DNA of 64,000 nucleotides from Paenibacillus_D sp047238105 (GTDB taxonomy: Bacteria; Bacillota; Bacilli; Paenibacillales; Paenibacillaceae), in assembly GCF_047238105.1 (NCBI RefSeq), contig NZ_JBDFMD010000001.1, positions 5,766,001-5,830,000 of the forward strand, given 5' to 3'. The translations under genes were made by a program, and so were the position numbers. This document shows positions 51,935 through 61,549 of the stretch, piece by piece; position 1 is the first letter of the stretch; the number at the start of each line of letters is the position of its first letter. The notes below the pieces were generated by a model that saw nothing but the letters and a program-made list of their open reading frames with translations, searched no databases and had not been told where the DNA came from.

Positions 51935-53146
51935 CTACTCGAAGGTATAGGTCTGTTCCCAATTGCGTCCGCCGTCAACCGAAACGAAGAGGGCGGAGGG
52001 CTCGCTATGGTCGGTTGTGATTAACCAGACGTGCTGGTCGTCCAGCGCGCCCAGGAGCTGGGTACCGTGACCGGGCCAGGAAGCATCCAGCTCCGTCCAT
52101 GTCATACCGCCATCGGTCGTCTTGCCCAGCGTATTGGCATCATCGCAGGCCATACATTGTCCGCCCATAAAGGCGGTCTCGGGGTCTACCACGTAGAGCG
52201 CACCAGGTGAGGTGCCGCTGCCTCTGGGCAAGCCTGTTTCTTCCTGAATGGCATATCCCGGCGCGGGCCCTGAGCCAGCGCCATCGTGTGCAAGCACCGG
52301 CAGCCATTTGCCATCCGTTCCAAGATGGAATAGCGAGTAAGAAGTTTGCGACATGCCGCTGTCGCCGACCAATTGGACCCAGGCATCGTCTTTGCCAGCC
52401 GAGCGGATAAGGGCGTCGTTGACCGGCGCGTCGCTGTCGCGAGACATGACCACATGCCAAGAATGGCCGCTATCCGTCGTCCGGATGATATCGAAGCTGC
52501 CCTCTTCCTGCGCCATAACAGCCCAGCCATGATCGCGATCATGGAAGTAGGGGGATCCTGCGATTGGACCCGGCACCGGAATCGTAGACCAGGTTCGGCC
52601 GCCATTGGTTGTCCGGGCGTTGCCGCTGAAGCCTTCCTTGGCAGAGACGAAGTGGAAGAAGCCGGCTTGGGGCACCGTTCCCGTCTCTACCCAGCTCTTG
52701 CCGCCATCTGCGGTGTGCATCAGCTTGAGCGGCTGGTTGTCTCCATTGCGCAGGGAGGCCCAGGCGAGCTTGCCGTTCAGGGCAAACAGCTGATCCACCG
52801 TGAAGCCGTGCTCCATCTGGGTCGACCAGCTGGCACCGCCGTCATCCGTGCGGGCGATCCAGCCTTCGCCACCGATCCATGCGGATTGTTCGTCGATCAG
52901 ACGCAGAGCTGTCACCGTACCGCTGAAGGACGAGCTGACCGGCGTAGTCCCCACGGTTTCTTCACCCTTGTCTGGCGGGGGCGGGGGATTGCCGCTGCCG
53001 CTGGAGACGGGGCTTGGTGGCGAAGCAGATCCTTCTGCCGCGCTGGAGATGCCTGATTCCGCTCCGCTGTTCATGCATCCCGCAGTCACGACAGCGGTTA
53101 GCAGCAGCAGAAGCATGACGGAGCAGATCGTTTGGCGCTTGCGCAT
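51935..53146 (-). CDS. Lipoprotein with BNR/Ycf48-like beta-propeller
   Basis: 403 residues from the ATG at 53146, nine bases after AGGAA; a GTG three codons earlier abuts the ribosome site. Lipobox TAVVTAGC (Cys about 24), then a Ser/Gly/Pro linker. The rest consists of propeller blades with Asp-box-like motifs: TDDGGASWSTQ, TADGGKSWVET, TTNGGRTWST, TTDSGHSWHV, TTDGGMTWTE and SVDGGRNWEQ. No sialidase active-site residues are evident, so a binding or assembly role is more likely. Confidence 0.88.
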   Translation of the reverse strand: MRKRQTICSVMLLLLLTAVVTAGCMNSGAESGISSAAEGSASPPSPVSSGSGNPPPPPDKGEETVGTTPVSSSFSGTVTALRLIDEQSAWIGGEGWIARTDDGGASWSTQMEHGFTVDQLFALNGKLAWASLRNGDNQPLKLMHTADGGKSWVETGTVPQAGFFHFVSAKEGFSGNARTTNGGRTWSTIPVPGPIAGSPYFHDRDHGWAVMAQEEGSFDIIRTTDSGHSWHVVMSRDSDAPVNDALIRSAGKDDAWVQLVGDSGMSQTSYSLFHLGTDGKWLPVLAHDGAGSGPAPGYAIQEETGLPRGSGTSPGALYVVDPETAFMGGQCMACDDANTLGKTTDGGMTWTELDASWPGHGTQLLGALDDQHVWLITTDHSEPSALFVSVDGGRNWEQTYTFE

Positions 53147-53312
53147 GCTTAACACTTCCTCTCACTAGATAAGACGATGCTCAGAGTGAACAGGTTGAAT
53201 TCCGAGAAAGGCCTATAGTTGTTTTTCACCGAACTGGCGGGTGTTTAAGCACCAAAAAAATCTAAACGTTGAGCCGAAAACCGGCAGTTGACATGATGTA
53301 AAAGGACGTACC

Positions 53313-53366
53313 CTTACAAAAACTTCACACAAATCATTAATGTAATTTACAAATTGTCACTATACT
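53313..53366 (+). promoter_or_regulatory. Pho-box-like direct repeats and -10 of the phosphoesterase gene
   Basis: CTTACA-N5-TTCACA-N5-CATTAA-N5-TTTACA at exact 11-base steps (53313, 53324, 53335, 53346), followed by TATACT (53361-53366). Three of the four hexamers fit the Bacillus PhoP half-site TT(A/C/T)ACA. The downstream gene is a phosphoesterase, so phosphate control is plausible. Confidence 0.5.
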
Positions 53367-53421
53367 TCTTGAGTCGGTGACGCTTTGCATGTCTATCAAA
53401 TCTCAAGGAGTGAAGAAATTG

Positions 53422-56400
53422 ATGAATGTGAAAAAAAGACTCGCTGGGTCAGCATGGAAGGGGCATGGAAAATTACGCTTTATGGCTCTTCTGCTCGCAA
53501 TCGCATTGCTGGCGGCCAGCATCGCCCCGGCCGGAGCGCAAACGATGCAAGCGCAATCAGAAGAACAGGCTCCCGAGCTTATCGTGACGGAGATTCATCC
53601 GAATAATACCGGCACCGACGATTACGAGTTCTTCGAGCTTTACAATAATTCAACGAAACCACTCCATCTGCAAGAGTATTCCTTCCTGTATCGTTATACG
53701 ACGACCAATAGTGCCGATGTGCCGCTGCTGGTCCCGGCTGTTACGCTGGCGCCGCAGCAGTTGCTCGTGGTATGGTACAAGCCCAAGGATAACCATACCT
53801 TTGCCGACTTCAACGCCAAATATGGCGTGAACCTGTCGGAGGAGCAACTGGTAGTGCTGGAGAAGAACAGTTTTGCGGGCATGGCCAATACCGGCAACCG
53901 GGCGATAGCCATTCGCAATCCCGCCGGCGCAGAGATTGCAGTTGCCGACTACCTGCCGAGCGATGTGACGGACGGCAAAGGAGTCGACTATGGACTGCCG
54001 GTCTCGGGTACGTCGCAGTCCAAGCACGCCATTCTTGCCGACCCGACACCGGGCAGCGCAGCGGCTGATCAACTTCCGGCCGAGCCTGTCGAACTGCCGG
54101 ATCATATTAACCTGCAGCCGCGCATCGAGCATACGCCCCTCAACCAGGGGGCAGCCGGAGAGCCGCTGTTGGTTACGGCTGTTGTCACCAACCCCGACGC
54201 TGCCATCCCGGGCTCGCCTTATGCCGATGAATCGCTGACGGCGCATCTGCACTATAAGCTGAAGTCGGAGGAGACCTTCGACAGCCTGGATATGGTCAGG
54301 AGTGGTGACCGTTTTGAAGCGGCCATCCCAACCGACCTGTTCAAGGGCATCGTGCAAGTGGACTATTACATCGAAGCCTCCGACAGTGAGCACACTGTCC
54401 AGACGTCGGTATACACCCTGACGGTGATGGGGGAAGGTGGCGATCCGTCGATGGCGCCGGAGCTGCTGATCACCGAACTCCTGCCAGACTCGACCAATGT
54501 TGACGGAGCGGACGGCTATGAATACATCGAGGTGTACAATAATACCGATCAGGAGATCGACCTTCAGGATTATAAGATCAAGTATCGCTATACAAGCAGA
54601 GGGCCTGCTGGCGATGTCATCTGGCCGACGGACCGAGAGGATATCCGGATTCCTGCGGGCGAGGCGGTCGTCTTCTGGATTATCAATGACAAAAATACCG
54701 GCGTGCCGGTGGAAGCATTCAACGATCTGTTCGGCACCTCACTGATCGAGGGCGAGAACCTCTTCAAAATGTATAGTGCCGGCATGGCCAACGGCGGCGA
54801 ACGCGGCGTCGTCATTGCAACCAATACCAACCGCGAGATTGCCGTGGCTTATTACGATCCTGGCGACGCCAAACCGGACATGGGCATTTTTTATGCGGCG
54901 CCGTATGATGGCTCTAAAACGATGATCAAATACAGCGCGGGCCTCATCGCAGGCACTCCGGGCAGCGTGGACCCGATTCAAGTCCCTGCCACCAGAGTCA
55001 GCCTGCCTGAGGATACAGAGCCGCCAGTCATCGGCAGCATCGCTGCGCCGACGGAGCATAACCTGTCCCGCGACTTGATCGTGAAGGCCGATGTGAGCGA
55101 CAATCGTCAGCTCAATTCCGTCGCCTTGTTCTACAAAATCGATCAGGACGCAGACTATTCCAAAATGTATGTGCAGCAAGATTACAACGATCTGCTCTAC
55201 GCCGGGAAGATCAGCTCGGCTGATCTGATCGGCAAGACTTCGGTCCAATTCTACTACGAAGCTTCCGATGGCCAGAATCGGGTCCAATCGGACACGCATG
55301 AGGTGCGTCTTACCGGAGGATTGGACCGTTCTCCGCTCCGTCTTAACGTGCAGGAGGGAGATATCCTTAGCGGCACGCACACGATCAAAGCAACAGCGCA
55401 GGAAGCGCAGCCAGAGTCGGTGGCCATCGAGCTTGGTAGTGACGCTGCCGAGCTGTACAGGGCGCTGGAGCACGATGCCTACTTTGTATTCGACGCCATC
55501 GACGTCAATTATTACTTCAAAAATGCAGTCACCATGGGCAACGAAATCTTATATACGTTCATGGATACCATTAATGAATACACGACCCTGACCTATCCGA
55601 TCGAGGCATGGCGACTGCAGCAGGGAGAGAATAAGATCCAGATCCGTGCGGGCAGCAAGGCAGGACCGTTCGACGATCGGCCGGAGGAGAACAAAGACGA
55701 CTTCCAGGTCAAGAACGTCCGGTTGGTTCTTGCGGACGGCACGACGTTCTACGATCCGACCTACGGCAGCAGAGAGCTTCGCATGGGCGACAGCGCTGGC
55801 AAACTGGAGGATGCGGAATTCGTCTTTCATCTGCCGCTGGACCAATTGAAAGCCCAGGCCACGGACTGGGATACGAGGGCGGTGCCCGACGGCGAGCATA
55901 TCGTGACCGCCAAGACGGGTGAGGAGACGGTATCCGTCGAGATTCTCGTTGACAATACACCGCCAAGTATCGCGGCGATGGTCGAGGATGGCCGCATGTA
56001 TCGCGGCGCCATCCGTCTGGATGCGGTAGTGAGCGATGCGTTGTCCGGCGTGGATACGGTGGAAGCCGAGCTGGACGGCAACAGCATCTCGCTGCCGTAC
56101 GCCACTTCTTCTGGCCAGTTAGTGCCAGGGGAACACCAATTGATCATCCGGGCAACGGACAAGGTAGGCAATCTGCAGGAGCAGATCATTGTCTTCTCGG
56201 TACCGGACGAAAATCCGCTTCAGCCGCAGTTGGTTGGACCAAGCCACGGACAGAGCGGGGTCAGTCTGAATCCGGAGCTGCGCGTAAAGGCGAGCGATCC
56301 GACAGACGACCTGCTGACCGTCAGCTTCTTCAGAGGGTTCAAGTATGATGCGAACCGTGCTGCGGGATTCAAAGCGGTGCAAGGCGCGTCGGCGACTGAA

Positions 56401-59076
56401 CCGCCGCCGGTAATGACTCCGGCAGGCGAGACGCCGCTTACGGCAGCTGAGCTTGATCTGATCGGCGCCAAGGACGGCGAATATCTAATTCATGACGCTA
56501 CGGAGAAATTCCCGTATCACCGTTTCGAGATCGCGCTCGATGGTTCGGTGAAGCCCACCGACCGCGTCGATATCGTCTGGTCCGGCAAATCGCTGGACGG
56601 GCGCAAAGTAAGTCTGTATGCGTGGAGCCCGGGGGCGGGCAAGTGGGCGCTGCTCGATGAGCATGTTGCGGTCCTGGAAGAAGACTTCGAGCTGACAGCT
56701 AACGTAGCAGCCGGCGATTACGACGTGGACAGAACGATCCAGGTTATGGTTCAGGACGAGGTGACGGCCTCCGAGAAGTATGACTTCACCTTTGTCTGGA
56801 TGTCCGATACGCAGTATTACTCCGAGAGTTATCCGGAAATTTACGATAGAAATGTAGAATGGATCGCCAAACAGAAGGATGCGATGAACATCCATTATGT
56901 CATCCATACCGGCGATGTCGTCGACAAGGCGCATCAGGAATTCCAGTGGGTGAATGCCGACCGTTCGATGAAAGTGCTGGAGGAGAACAATATCCCTTAC
57001 GGCGTGCTGGCGGGCAACCATGATGTGCTGCTGAACAGCGAGAATCCATACCAGGAATATTATAAATGGTTCGGTGAGGATCGGTTTAACGATCAGCCGC
57101 ATTACGGTGGATCGTACCAGAACAACCGCGGTCATTACGACCTGATCTCCGCCGGGGGCGTGGACTTCATTATCGTCTACATGGGCTGGCTGATTGGCGA
57201 TGAGGAGATTCAGTGGATGCATGATATCGTCGCTGCCCATCCCGACCGCAAGGCAATCATCAGCTTGCATGAATACCTGCTTGTTTCCAACAACAGGGCA
57301 CCGATCGCCGACGAGATCTACGAGCGTGTCGTTGTGCCGAACAAGAACGTCTTTGCCGTGCTGTGCGGCCATTATCATGATGCACAGACGCTGATCGACG
57401 AGATCGACGACGACGGCGACGGCGTGCCGGACCGCAAGGTGTACCAGATGCTGGCGGATTACCAGGGCGCGCCCCGAGGCGGGCTGGGTTACCTGCGACT
57501 CATGCATTTCAACCTGGAAGGCGACACGATTCATATGAAGACTTACTCCCCTTACTTGGATGAATACAATTACTACAAGCCAGGGCCTCATCCGGGCAAG
57601 GATGAATTCGACATTCCGCTGGACCTCTCGCCGATGGTCAAGCGGGTTGCGACTGACTACTTCGCCGCCAGAGTGTATACCGATCAGCGGATCGGCACGC
57701 AGAGCCAGGTAGTCAGCGGCGGCGAAGCGGCCGTTACGTGGAGCAATCTGGCACCGGCTGCCGGCTTCGAGTGGTATGCCGTGGCAGAGGATGAGTACAG
57801 CGGCCGCACGCTCTCTGAGATCTGGCGCTTCACGACCAGGGGCGGAGGAGGGCAAGTGCCGCAGTATCCTAACCCGCCTGTGATTCCGCAGGAGCCTAAA
57901 GAGGATCAGGAAGAGCCGGGCAGCCCGGAGACGCCTGAAACGGGTGCGGAGGCGATCCGTCCTGAGCGGACGGGCGATGGCTACGCCGTGACCGGCGAGC
58001 AGTTGAAGAGCACGCTGGAGCTGTCTGGACCGGTCCGCATCGCGATCGAGGCGGAGCCTGCGGAGCTCGTGCAGCTGGAGCTGGATGGCGACGGTCTGGA
58101 AGCCGTGCGGCAGGCGGATAAGGAGCTGCAGATCAGCGCTGGCCCGCTGATGCTGACGCTCCCGGCCGCGGCGCTGCGTGAAGCTGGCACCATGGACCGA
58201 GTCACCCTGCGGGTGAAAGCGGGAGCGCCGTCTGCGGAAGAGTCGCAGCGCCTGTCACAGCTGGCAGAGAACGACAACGCCTACCGTACCGGGGGATTGA
58301 TCTTCACGCTGGAGCTGACCGGTGTCCGTGGAGACACCGAGACGCTGATCAAGCAATTTGATGCTCCGGTCACTGTCTCTTATGCATGGACAGCTGCGGA
58401 ACGGACAGAGATTGACACGGATTATGCCGGGATCTACTATCTGGGCGACCAAGGCGCCAGCTACATGGGCGGTCGCTTCAGCAGCGATACTGTGCGTTTC
58501 AATACCGATCACTTCTCCAGCTTTGCGCTGCTGGAATACCGCAAGTCCTTCAGCGATATGACGGGCCACTGGGCGGAGGCCTATGTAGGCAAGCTCGCTG
58601 CAAGGCATGTCGCTAACGGTGTGAGCGATCAGTTGTATGCACCGGGACGCTCCGTGACACGCGCCGACTTCGCCGTTCTGGCCGTGCGCCTGCTCGGCGA
58701 AGCGCCGGGCGCGGCCGGATCGGCCTTTGAGGATGTACAGACGGCCAAATATTACGCCGGCTATGTCGCCAAAGCTGCTGAGCTCGGACTGATCGAGGGC
58801 TACCGGGGCAACTTCCGTCCTGAGGAGACGATCAGCCGCGAGGAAGCGGTCGCGGTGCTCATGAAGCTGTACCGTCTGCAAGGCGGAACGCCAGGCGCAC
58901 CAGGCCAGGCTCCGGATTTCGCCGATCTGGACGAAGCTGGCGCCTGGGCGGTCCCAGCGATCCGCGAAGCGCAGGCGCTGCAGCTCATCTCGGGCCGGGG
59001 CGACAACCGACTGGCCCCCAAGGCTGAGGTAACCCGTGCAGAGGCCGCGAAGATGATGGCGGTGCTGCTGCCGTAA
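53422..59076 (+). CDS. Giant SLH-anchored metallophosphoesterase with lamin-tail domains
   Basis: 1884 residues; AAGGAG lies 11 bases before the ATG at 53422, and a TTG directly before it is also possible. Signal peptide ending near PAGAQ. Domains in order: two lamin-tail domains (about 49-200 and 345-510; LIVTEIHPNNTGTDDYEFFE, LLITELLPDSTNVDG); Ig-like modules (about 530-930); a calcineurin-like phosphoesterase (about 1120-1380; VWMSDTQYY, HTGDVVD, AGNHD, CGHYHDA); an FN3-like stretch; a Pro/Glu linker; an S-layer-associated domain; and three SLH repeats (about 1708-1884). Lamin-tail domains accompany many secreted nucleases and phosphatases. It is likely a surface phosphodiesterase or phosphatase for phosphorus scavenging; the exact substrate is unknown. 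Confidence 0.92.
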   Translation: MNVKKRLAGSAWKGHGKLRFMALLLAIALLAASIAPAGAQTMQAQSEEQAPELIVTEIHPNNTGTDDYEFFELYNNSTKPLHLQEYSFLYRYTTTNSADVPLLVPAVTLAPQQLLVVWYKPKDNHTFADFNAKYGVNLSEEQLVVLEKNSFAGMANTGNRAIAIRNPAGAEIAVADYLPSDVTDGKGVDYGLPVSGTSQSKHAILADPTPGSAAADQLPAEPVELPDHINLQPRIEHTPLNQGAAGEPLLVTAVVTNPDAAIPGSPYADESLTAHLHYKLKSEETFDSLDMVRSGDRFEAAIPTDLFKGIVQVDYYIEASDSEHTVQTSVYTLTVMGEGGDPSMAPELLITELLPDSTNVDGADGYEYIEVYNNTDQEIDLQDYKIKYRYTSRGPAGDVIWPTDREDIRIPAGEAVVFWIINDKNTGVPVEAFNDLFGTSLIEGENLFKMYSAGMANGGERGVVIATNTNREIAVAYYDPGDAKPDMGIFYAAPYDGSKTMIKYSAGLIAGTPGSVDPIQVPATRVSLPEDTEPPVIGSIAAPTEHNLSRDLIVKADVSDNRQLNSVALFYKIDQDADYSKMYVQQDYNDLLYAGKISSADLIGKTSVQFYYEASDGQNRVQSDTHEVRLTGGLDRSPLRLNVQEGDILSGTHTIKATAQEAQPESVAIELGSDAAELYRALEHDAYFVFDAIDVNYYFKNAVTMGNEILYTFMDTINEYTTLTYPIEAWRLQQGENKIQIRAGSKAGPFDDRPEENKDDFQVKNVRLVLADGTTFYDPTYGSRELRMGDSAGKLEDAEFVFHLPLDQLKAQATDWDTRAVPDGEHIVTAKTGEETVSVEILVDNTPPSIAAMVEDGRMYRGAIRLDAVVSDALSGVDTVEAELDGNSISLPYATSSGQLVPGEHQLIIRATDKVGNLQEQIIVFSVPDENPLQPQLVGPSHGQSGVSLNPELRVKASDPTDDLLTVSFFRGFKYDANRAAGFKAVQGASATEPPPVMTPAGETPLTAAELDLIGAKDGEYLIHDATEKFPYHRFEIALDGSVKPTDRVDIVWSGKSLDGRKVSLYAWSPGAGKWALLDEHVAVLEEDFELTANVAAGDYDVDRTIQVMVQDEVTASEKYDFTFVWMSDTQYYSESYPEIYDRNVEWIAKQKDAMNIHYVIHTGDVVDKAHQEFQWVNADRSMKVLEENNIPYGVLAGNHDVLLNSENPYQEYYKWFGEDRFNDQPHYGGSYQNNRGHYDLISAGGVDFIIVYMGWLIGDEEIQWMHDIVAAHPDRKAIISLHEYLLVSNNRAPIADEIYERVVVPNKNVFAVLCGHYHDAQTLIDEIDDDGDGVPDRKVYQMLADYQGAPRGGLGYLRLMHFNLEGDTIHMKTYSPYLDEYNYYKPGPHPGKDEFDIPLDLSPMVKRVATDYFAARVYTDQRIGTQSQVVSGGEAAVTWSNLAPAAGFEWYAVAEDEYSGRTLSEIWRFTTRGGGGQVPQYPNPPVIPQEPKEDQEEPGSPETPETGAEAIRPERTGDGYAVTGEQLKSTLELSGPVRIAIEAEPAELVQLELDGDGLEAVRQADKELQISAGPLMLTLPAAALREAGTMDRVTLRVKAGAPSAEESQRLSQLAENDNAYRTGGLIFTLELTGVRGDTETLIKQFDAPVTVSYAWTAAERTEIDTDYAGIYYLGDQGASYMGGRFSSDTVRFNTDHFSSFALLEYRKSFSDMTGHWAEAYVGKLAARHVANGVSDQLYAPGRSVTRADFAVLAVRLLGEAPGAAGSAFEDVQTAKYYAGYVAKAAELGLIEGYRGNFRPEETISREEAVAVLMKLYRLQGGTPGAPGQAPDFADLDEAGAWAVPAIREAQALQLISGRGDNRLAPKAEVTRAEAAKMMAVLLP

Positions 59077-59090
59077 CCATGCACGAAGGA

Positions 59091-59127
59091 AAACTCCAAA
59101 CCGCTGCCACTGCGGTTTGGAGTTTTT
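59091..59127 (+). terminator. Terminator of the phosphoesterase gene
   Basis: AAACTCCAAACCGC pairs perfectly with GCGGTTTGGAGTTT around a 7-base loop; a six-T run follows. Confidence 0.95.
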
Positions 59128-59160
59128 TAAATAATAGAAAGTAATTGATTCTCCTATCTG

Positions 59161-59256
59161 CTTAGCTTTTATTTCTCCGGAATGAAACTAACTGTGCCGA
59201 TGCTTACGAAGCTAGTTTTGCTTCGCAAAACTTTAGGCGTAGCCGTTTCACCTTGT
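59161..59256. repeat. Palindromic element family E2, copy c
   Basis: CTTTTATTTCTCCGGAATG at the left, a central perfect hairpin AGTTTTG-CTTCG-CAAAACT, and TAGCCGTTTCACCTTGTATA at the right. The outer arms are GAAAC and GTTTC. Same orientation as 48185-48280. Confidence 0.8.
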
Positions 59257-59440
59257 ATAACAAAGTTTACCGGCCGGTTTACAACACTTTAATGTGGGGC
59301 TGACACTCCGCTAACAGGCTTGTCCTGGACTACCGTTGATGCCTTTGACGAAAGCGGGGGTGGCCACAAGCACTGCAGCGGCCCGTGTGCACCGTGCTGG
59401 TTGCTCCAGGTAAACTTTTTCTCTACAGCTGCTCACCCAC
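59257..59440. other. Gene-free stretch, nothing recognised
   Basis: The rest of the 59077-59487 gap after the terminator and element E2. I see no convincing gene, promoter or RNA. A long open frame crosses it on the + strand, but it continues antisense through the chemoreceptor gene and is not credible. Confidence 0.5.
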
Positions 59441-59476
59441 AGCAAAAGACCAGGCATCGAGGCCTGGCCTTTTGCT
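59441..59476. terminator. Terminator of the chemoreceptor gene
   Basis: AGCAAAAGACCAGGC pairs with GCCTGGCCTTTTGCT around CTCGAT-like loop bases. It is A- and T-rich on the flanks, so usable in both directions; it lies 12 bases beyond the leftward stop codon. Confidence 0.85.
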
Positions 59477-59487
59477 GTGCTTGCAAG

Positions 59488-61233
59488 CTACATCCTGAAC
59501 TTCCCGGCCAGCTCCTTCATGCTGCCAGCCATCTCGTTGAGCCTGACTGCCGAGGAGGCGATGTCCTCCATCACAGCGAGCTGCTCCTCGCTGGCAGCCG
59601 ATACGGACTGGGCGGCACCGGAAGTATGGGTGGCCATCCGCTCCATCTCCTGCAGCGAAGCCGCGATCTGCTCCGAGCTGGCGGACATCTCCTCAGCAGC
59701 AGCAGATGTCTCCTCGACCTGGCGCACGACGCTGCGGGTAGCTTCGAGGATCCGGGCAAAAGCGTCCCCGGTCTCCTGCATGGCCTCGACTCCCTGAGCT
59801 ACCTCTTGCTCGCCCTGCGCCATCGACACGGCCGCCTGGCCGATCTCGTGCCGGATCCCCTCGATGAGGGCAGCGATCTGGCCGGACTGCTCGGCCGTCT
59901 GCTCGGACAGCTTGCGAATCTCGGCGGCGACGACGGCGAAGCCTTTGCCATGCTCGCCGGCCCGCGAAGCTTCGATCGCAGCGTTGAGGGCGAGCAGATT
60001 GGTCTGCTTGGCGATGCCTCCGATCGCCTCGACAATCTGACCAATCGAGGCCGAGCGGTCGCTCAGCTGCTGTACAACGGAGCCGAGCTGCGCCACGGTG
60101 CGGCTGACGGAGCCCATCTGCTCCGATGAGCGGCGGATCAGCTCGCCGCCGCGCTCCGCCTGCTCCAGCGTGCCAGAGGACGCTTCGAATGCCTGCGACG
60201 AGGTGCCGGCGATCCGCTGGATGCCGCCGGCCATCTCTTCCATGGCCCGCGAGCTTTCCTCGATACTGCCGGCCTGCGTCTCGGCATTGCCTGATACTTC
60301 GGCGATCGCCTGCGAGGTCTGGTGGATCGCTTGCGTCGTCTCTGCGATCACGCCAGACAAGCTGCGTGAGGAAGCTGCCAGGGCGTTGGCACTGAGCATC
60401 TGATTGCCGGCCAGATCTCTCAGATTGTGGAGCAGATGGTTGAAGGAGCGTGCCAGGACGCCGAGCTCATCCTTGCGGCCTTCCGGCACTTCATCGCCGG
60501 AGAGGTCACCGTCTGCCATCTGCTCGGCCTGTCGGGCCATGCGCATGACCGGCTTGGCGATATGGTTGGCGAACAGATACAGTACGAGCGAGCCGATGAG
60601 AAGGCAGAATACGAGCGTCCAGATCAGATTGCCCAGGATGCGTTTCTGGCCTTCGTTGAAATCCTGCATATAGGAGCCCGCCGAGATGATCCAGCCCCAT
60701 ACCGGCGCTTGCTTGGCGTAAGATACTTTGAGCGCCGACTTCCCGGCGTCTTCGGTGACGGGCAGCGCCCAGTCATAGTACACGAAGCCGCCGCCAGCCT
60801 GTCCGGCTGCGATCAGATCTTGTATGTAGTACGTACCATCGTCGGCTCGTTCATCCCATATATTGTCGTCCTCTCTCTTCGGATGAGCCAGCAGCGTACC
60901 GGCATCGTCCAAGACGAAGAAGTATCCGTTCGGGCCCAGATCAAGCGCATCGTTAATCGGACGGGTGCCGTCTGCCTGTCGTTCGCCCAGCAGCATGACG
61001 CGGAACGTATTCTGAGCTTCTTCCAGCGATACCAATCCATCCTGTACGGCGCGGTCGAGCACGATCATCGTTTCGATAGCCAGGTTGACGTTGCCGCGCA
61101 ATCCGTTCTCGATCAACGCCGTCGTTTCCTCGTGCGCCGTCTTGTAACTGATAATGCCCATGGCGAGTATAGGTACGGTCAGCAGAAAAAAAGACATCCA
61201 CAACAGTTTTTTGCGTATCGTTAGCTTCAACAT
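59488..61233 (-). CDS. Methyl-accepting chemotaxis protein with Cache sensor
   Basis: 581 residues. First transmembrane helix at about 8-28, an extracellular single-Cache (sCache_2-like) domain at about 35-190 (NGYFFVLDDAGTLLAHP, GGGFVYYDW, APVWGWIISAGSY), second helix at about 195-218, HAMP (about 220-270) and a long coiled-coil signalling domain with the conserved hairpin tip (IGGIAKQTNLLALNAAIEASRAGEHGKGF split across the tip). sCache_2 domains often bind small carboxylates. A single gene, followed by a terminator. Confidence 0.95.
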   Translation of the reverse strand: MLKLTIRKKLLWMSFFLLTVPILAMGIISYKTAHEETTALIENGLRGNVNLAIETMIVLDRAVQDGLVSLEEAQNTFRVMLLGERQADGTRPINDALDLGPNGYFFVLDDAGTLLAHPKREDDNIWDERADDGTYYIQDLIAAGQAGGGFVYYDWALPVTEDAGKSALKVSYAKQAPVWGWIISAGSYMQDFNEGQKRILGNLIWTLVFCLLIGSLVLYLFANHIAKPVMRMARQAEQMADGDLSGDEVPEGRKDELGVLARSFNHLLHNLRDLAGNQMLSANALAASSRSLSGVIAETTQAIHQTSQAIAEVSGNAETQAGSIEESSRAMEEMAGGIQRIAGTSSQAFEASSGTLEQAERGGELIRRSSEQMGSVSRTVAQLGSVVQQLSDRSASIGQIVEAIGGIAKQTNLLALNAAIEASRAGEHGKGFAVVAAEIRKLSEQTAEQSGQIAALIEGIRHEIGQAAVSMAQGEQEVAQGVEAMQETGDAFARILEATRSVVRQVEETSAAAEEMSASSEQIAASLQEMERMATHTSGAAQSVSAASEEQLAVMEDIASSAVRLNEMAGSMKELAGKFRM

Positions 61234-61277
61234 GGTCTCCCGCCTTTCGAAAGGGTTCGATTACATCTAGTAAGCGT

Positions 61278-61430
61278 GGTGAAAAAGCTTTCGGGTAACG
61301 AATCGTTCTTCCGATCGCTGTTGTCCCCAGATTTTTTGATGATAAGCCCATTTTAAGGGGAAATCCGGGGACAAAGGCGAGCGCTTCGCTTCTCCAGAAT
61401 CGAGTTCGTTCCAACTAGTAAATTTTCACC
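61278..61430. repeat. Nested-hairpin element family E1, copy c
   Basis: Outer arms GGTGAAAA and TTTTCACC; inner arms TTGTCCCCAGATTT and AAATCCGGGGACAA; innermost CCC-ATTTTAA-GGG. It shares TCGTTCTTCC, GCGCTTCGCTTCTCCAGA and CACCAATCTTT with copies a and b. It lies upstream of the chemoreceptor start. The rest of the 61234-61549 gap shows nothing else I can name. Confidence 0.8.
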
Positions 61431-61549
61431 AATCTTTAAGATGTATTTCTTTTAGACTAATACTTTTGATCCACTAAATCAAAAAACAGGAGGTGGATGA
61501 GGTAGTTCCTAAGTCTTATTTTGTCGAAAATGTGAACGTCCAGTAAAAA

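Noticed and set aside
59320..60129. Rightward 269-residue open frame
   Set aside because: Most of it is antisense to the chemoreceptor gene; composition is Leu/His/Arg-rich with no family features.
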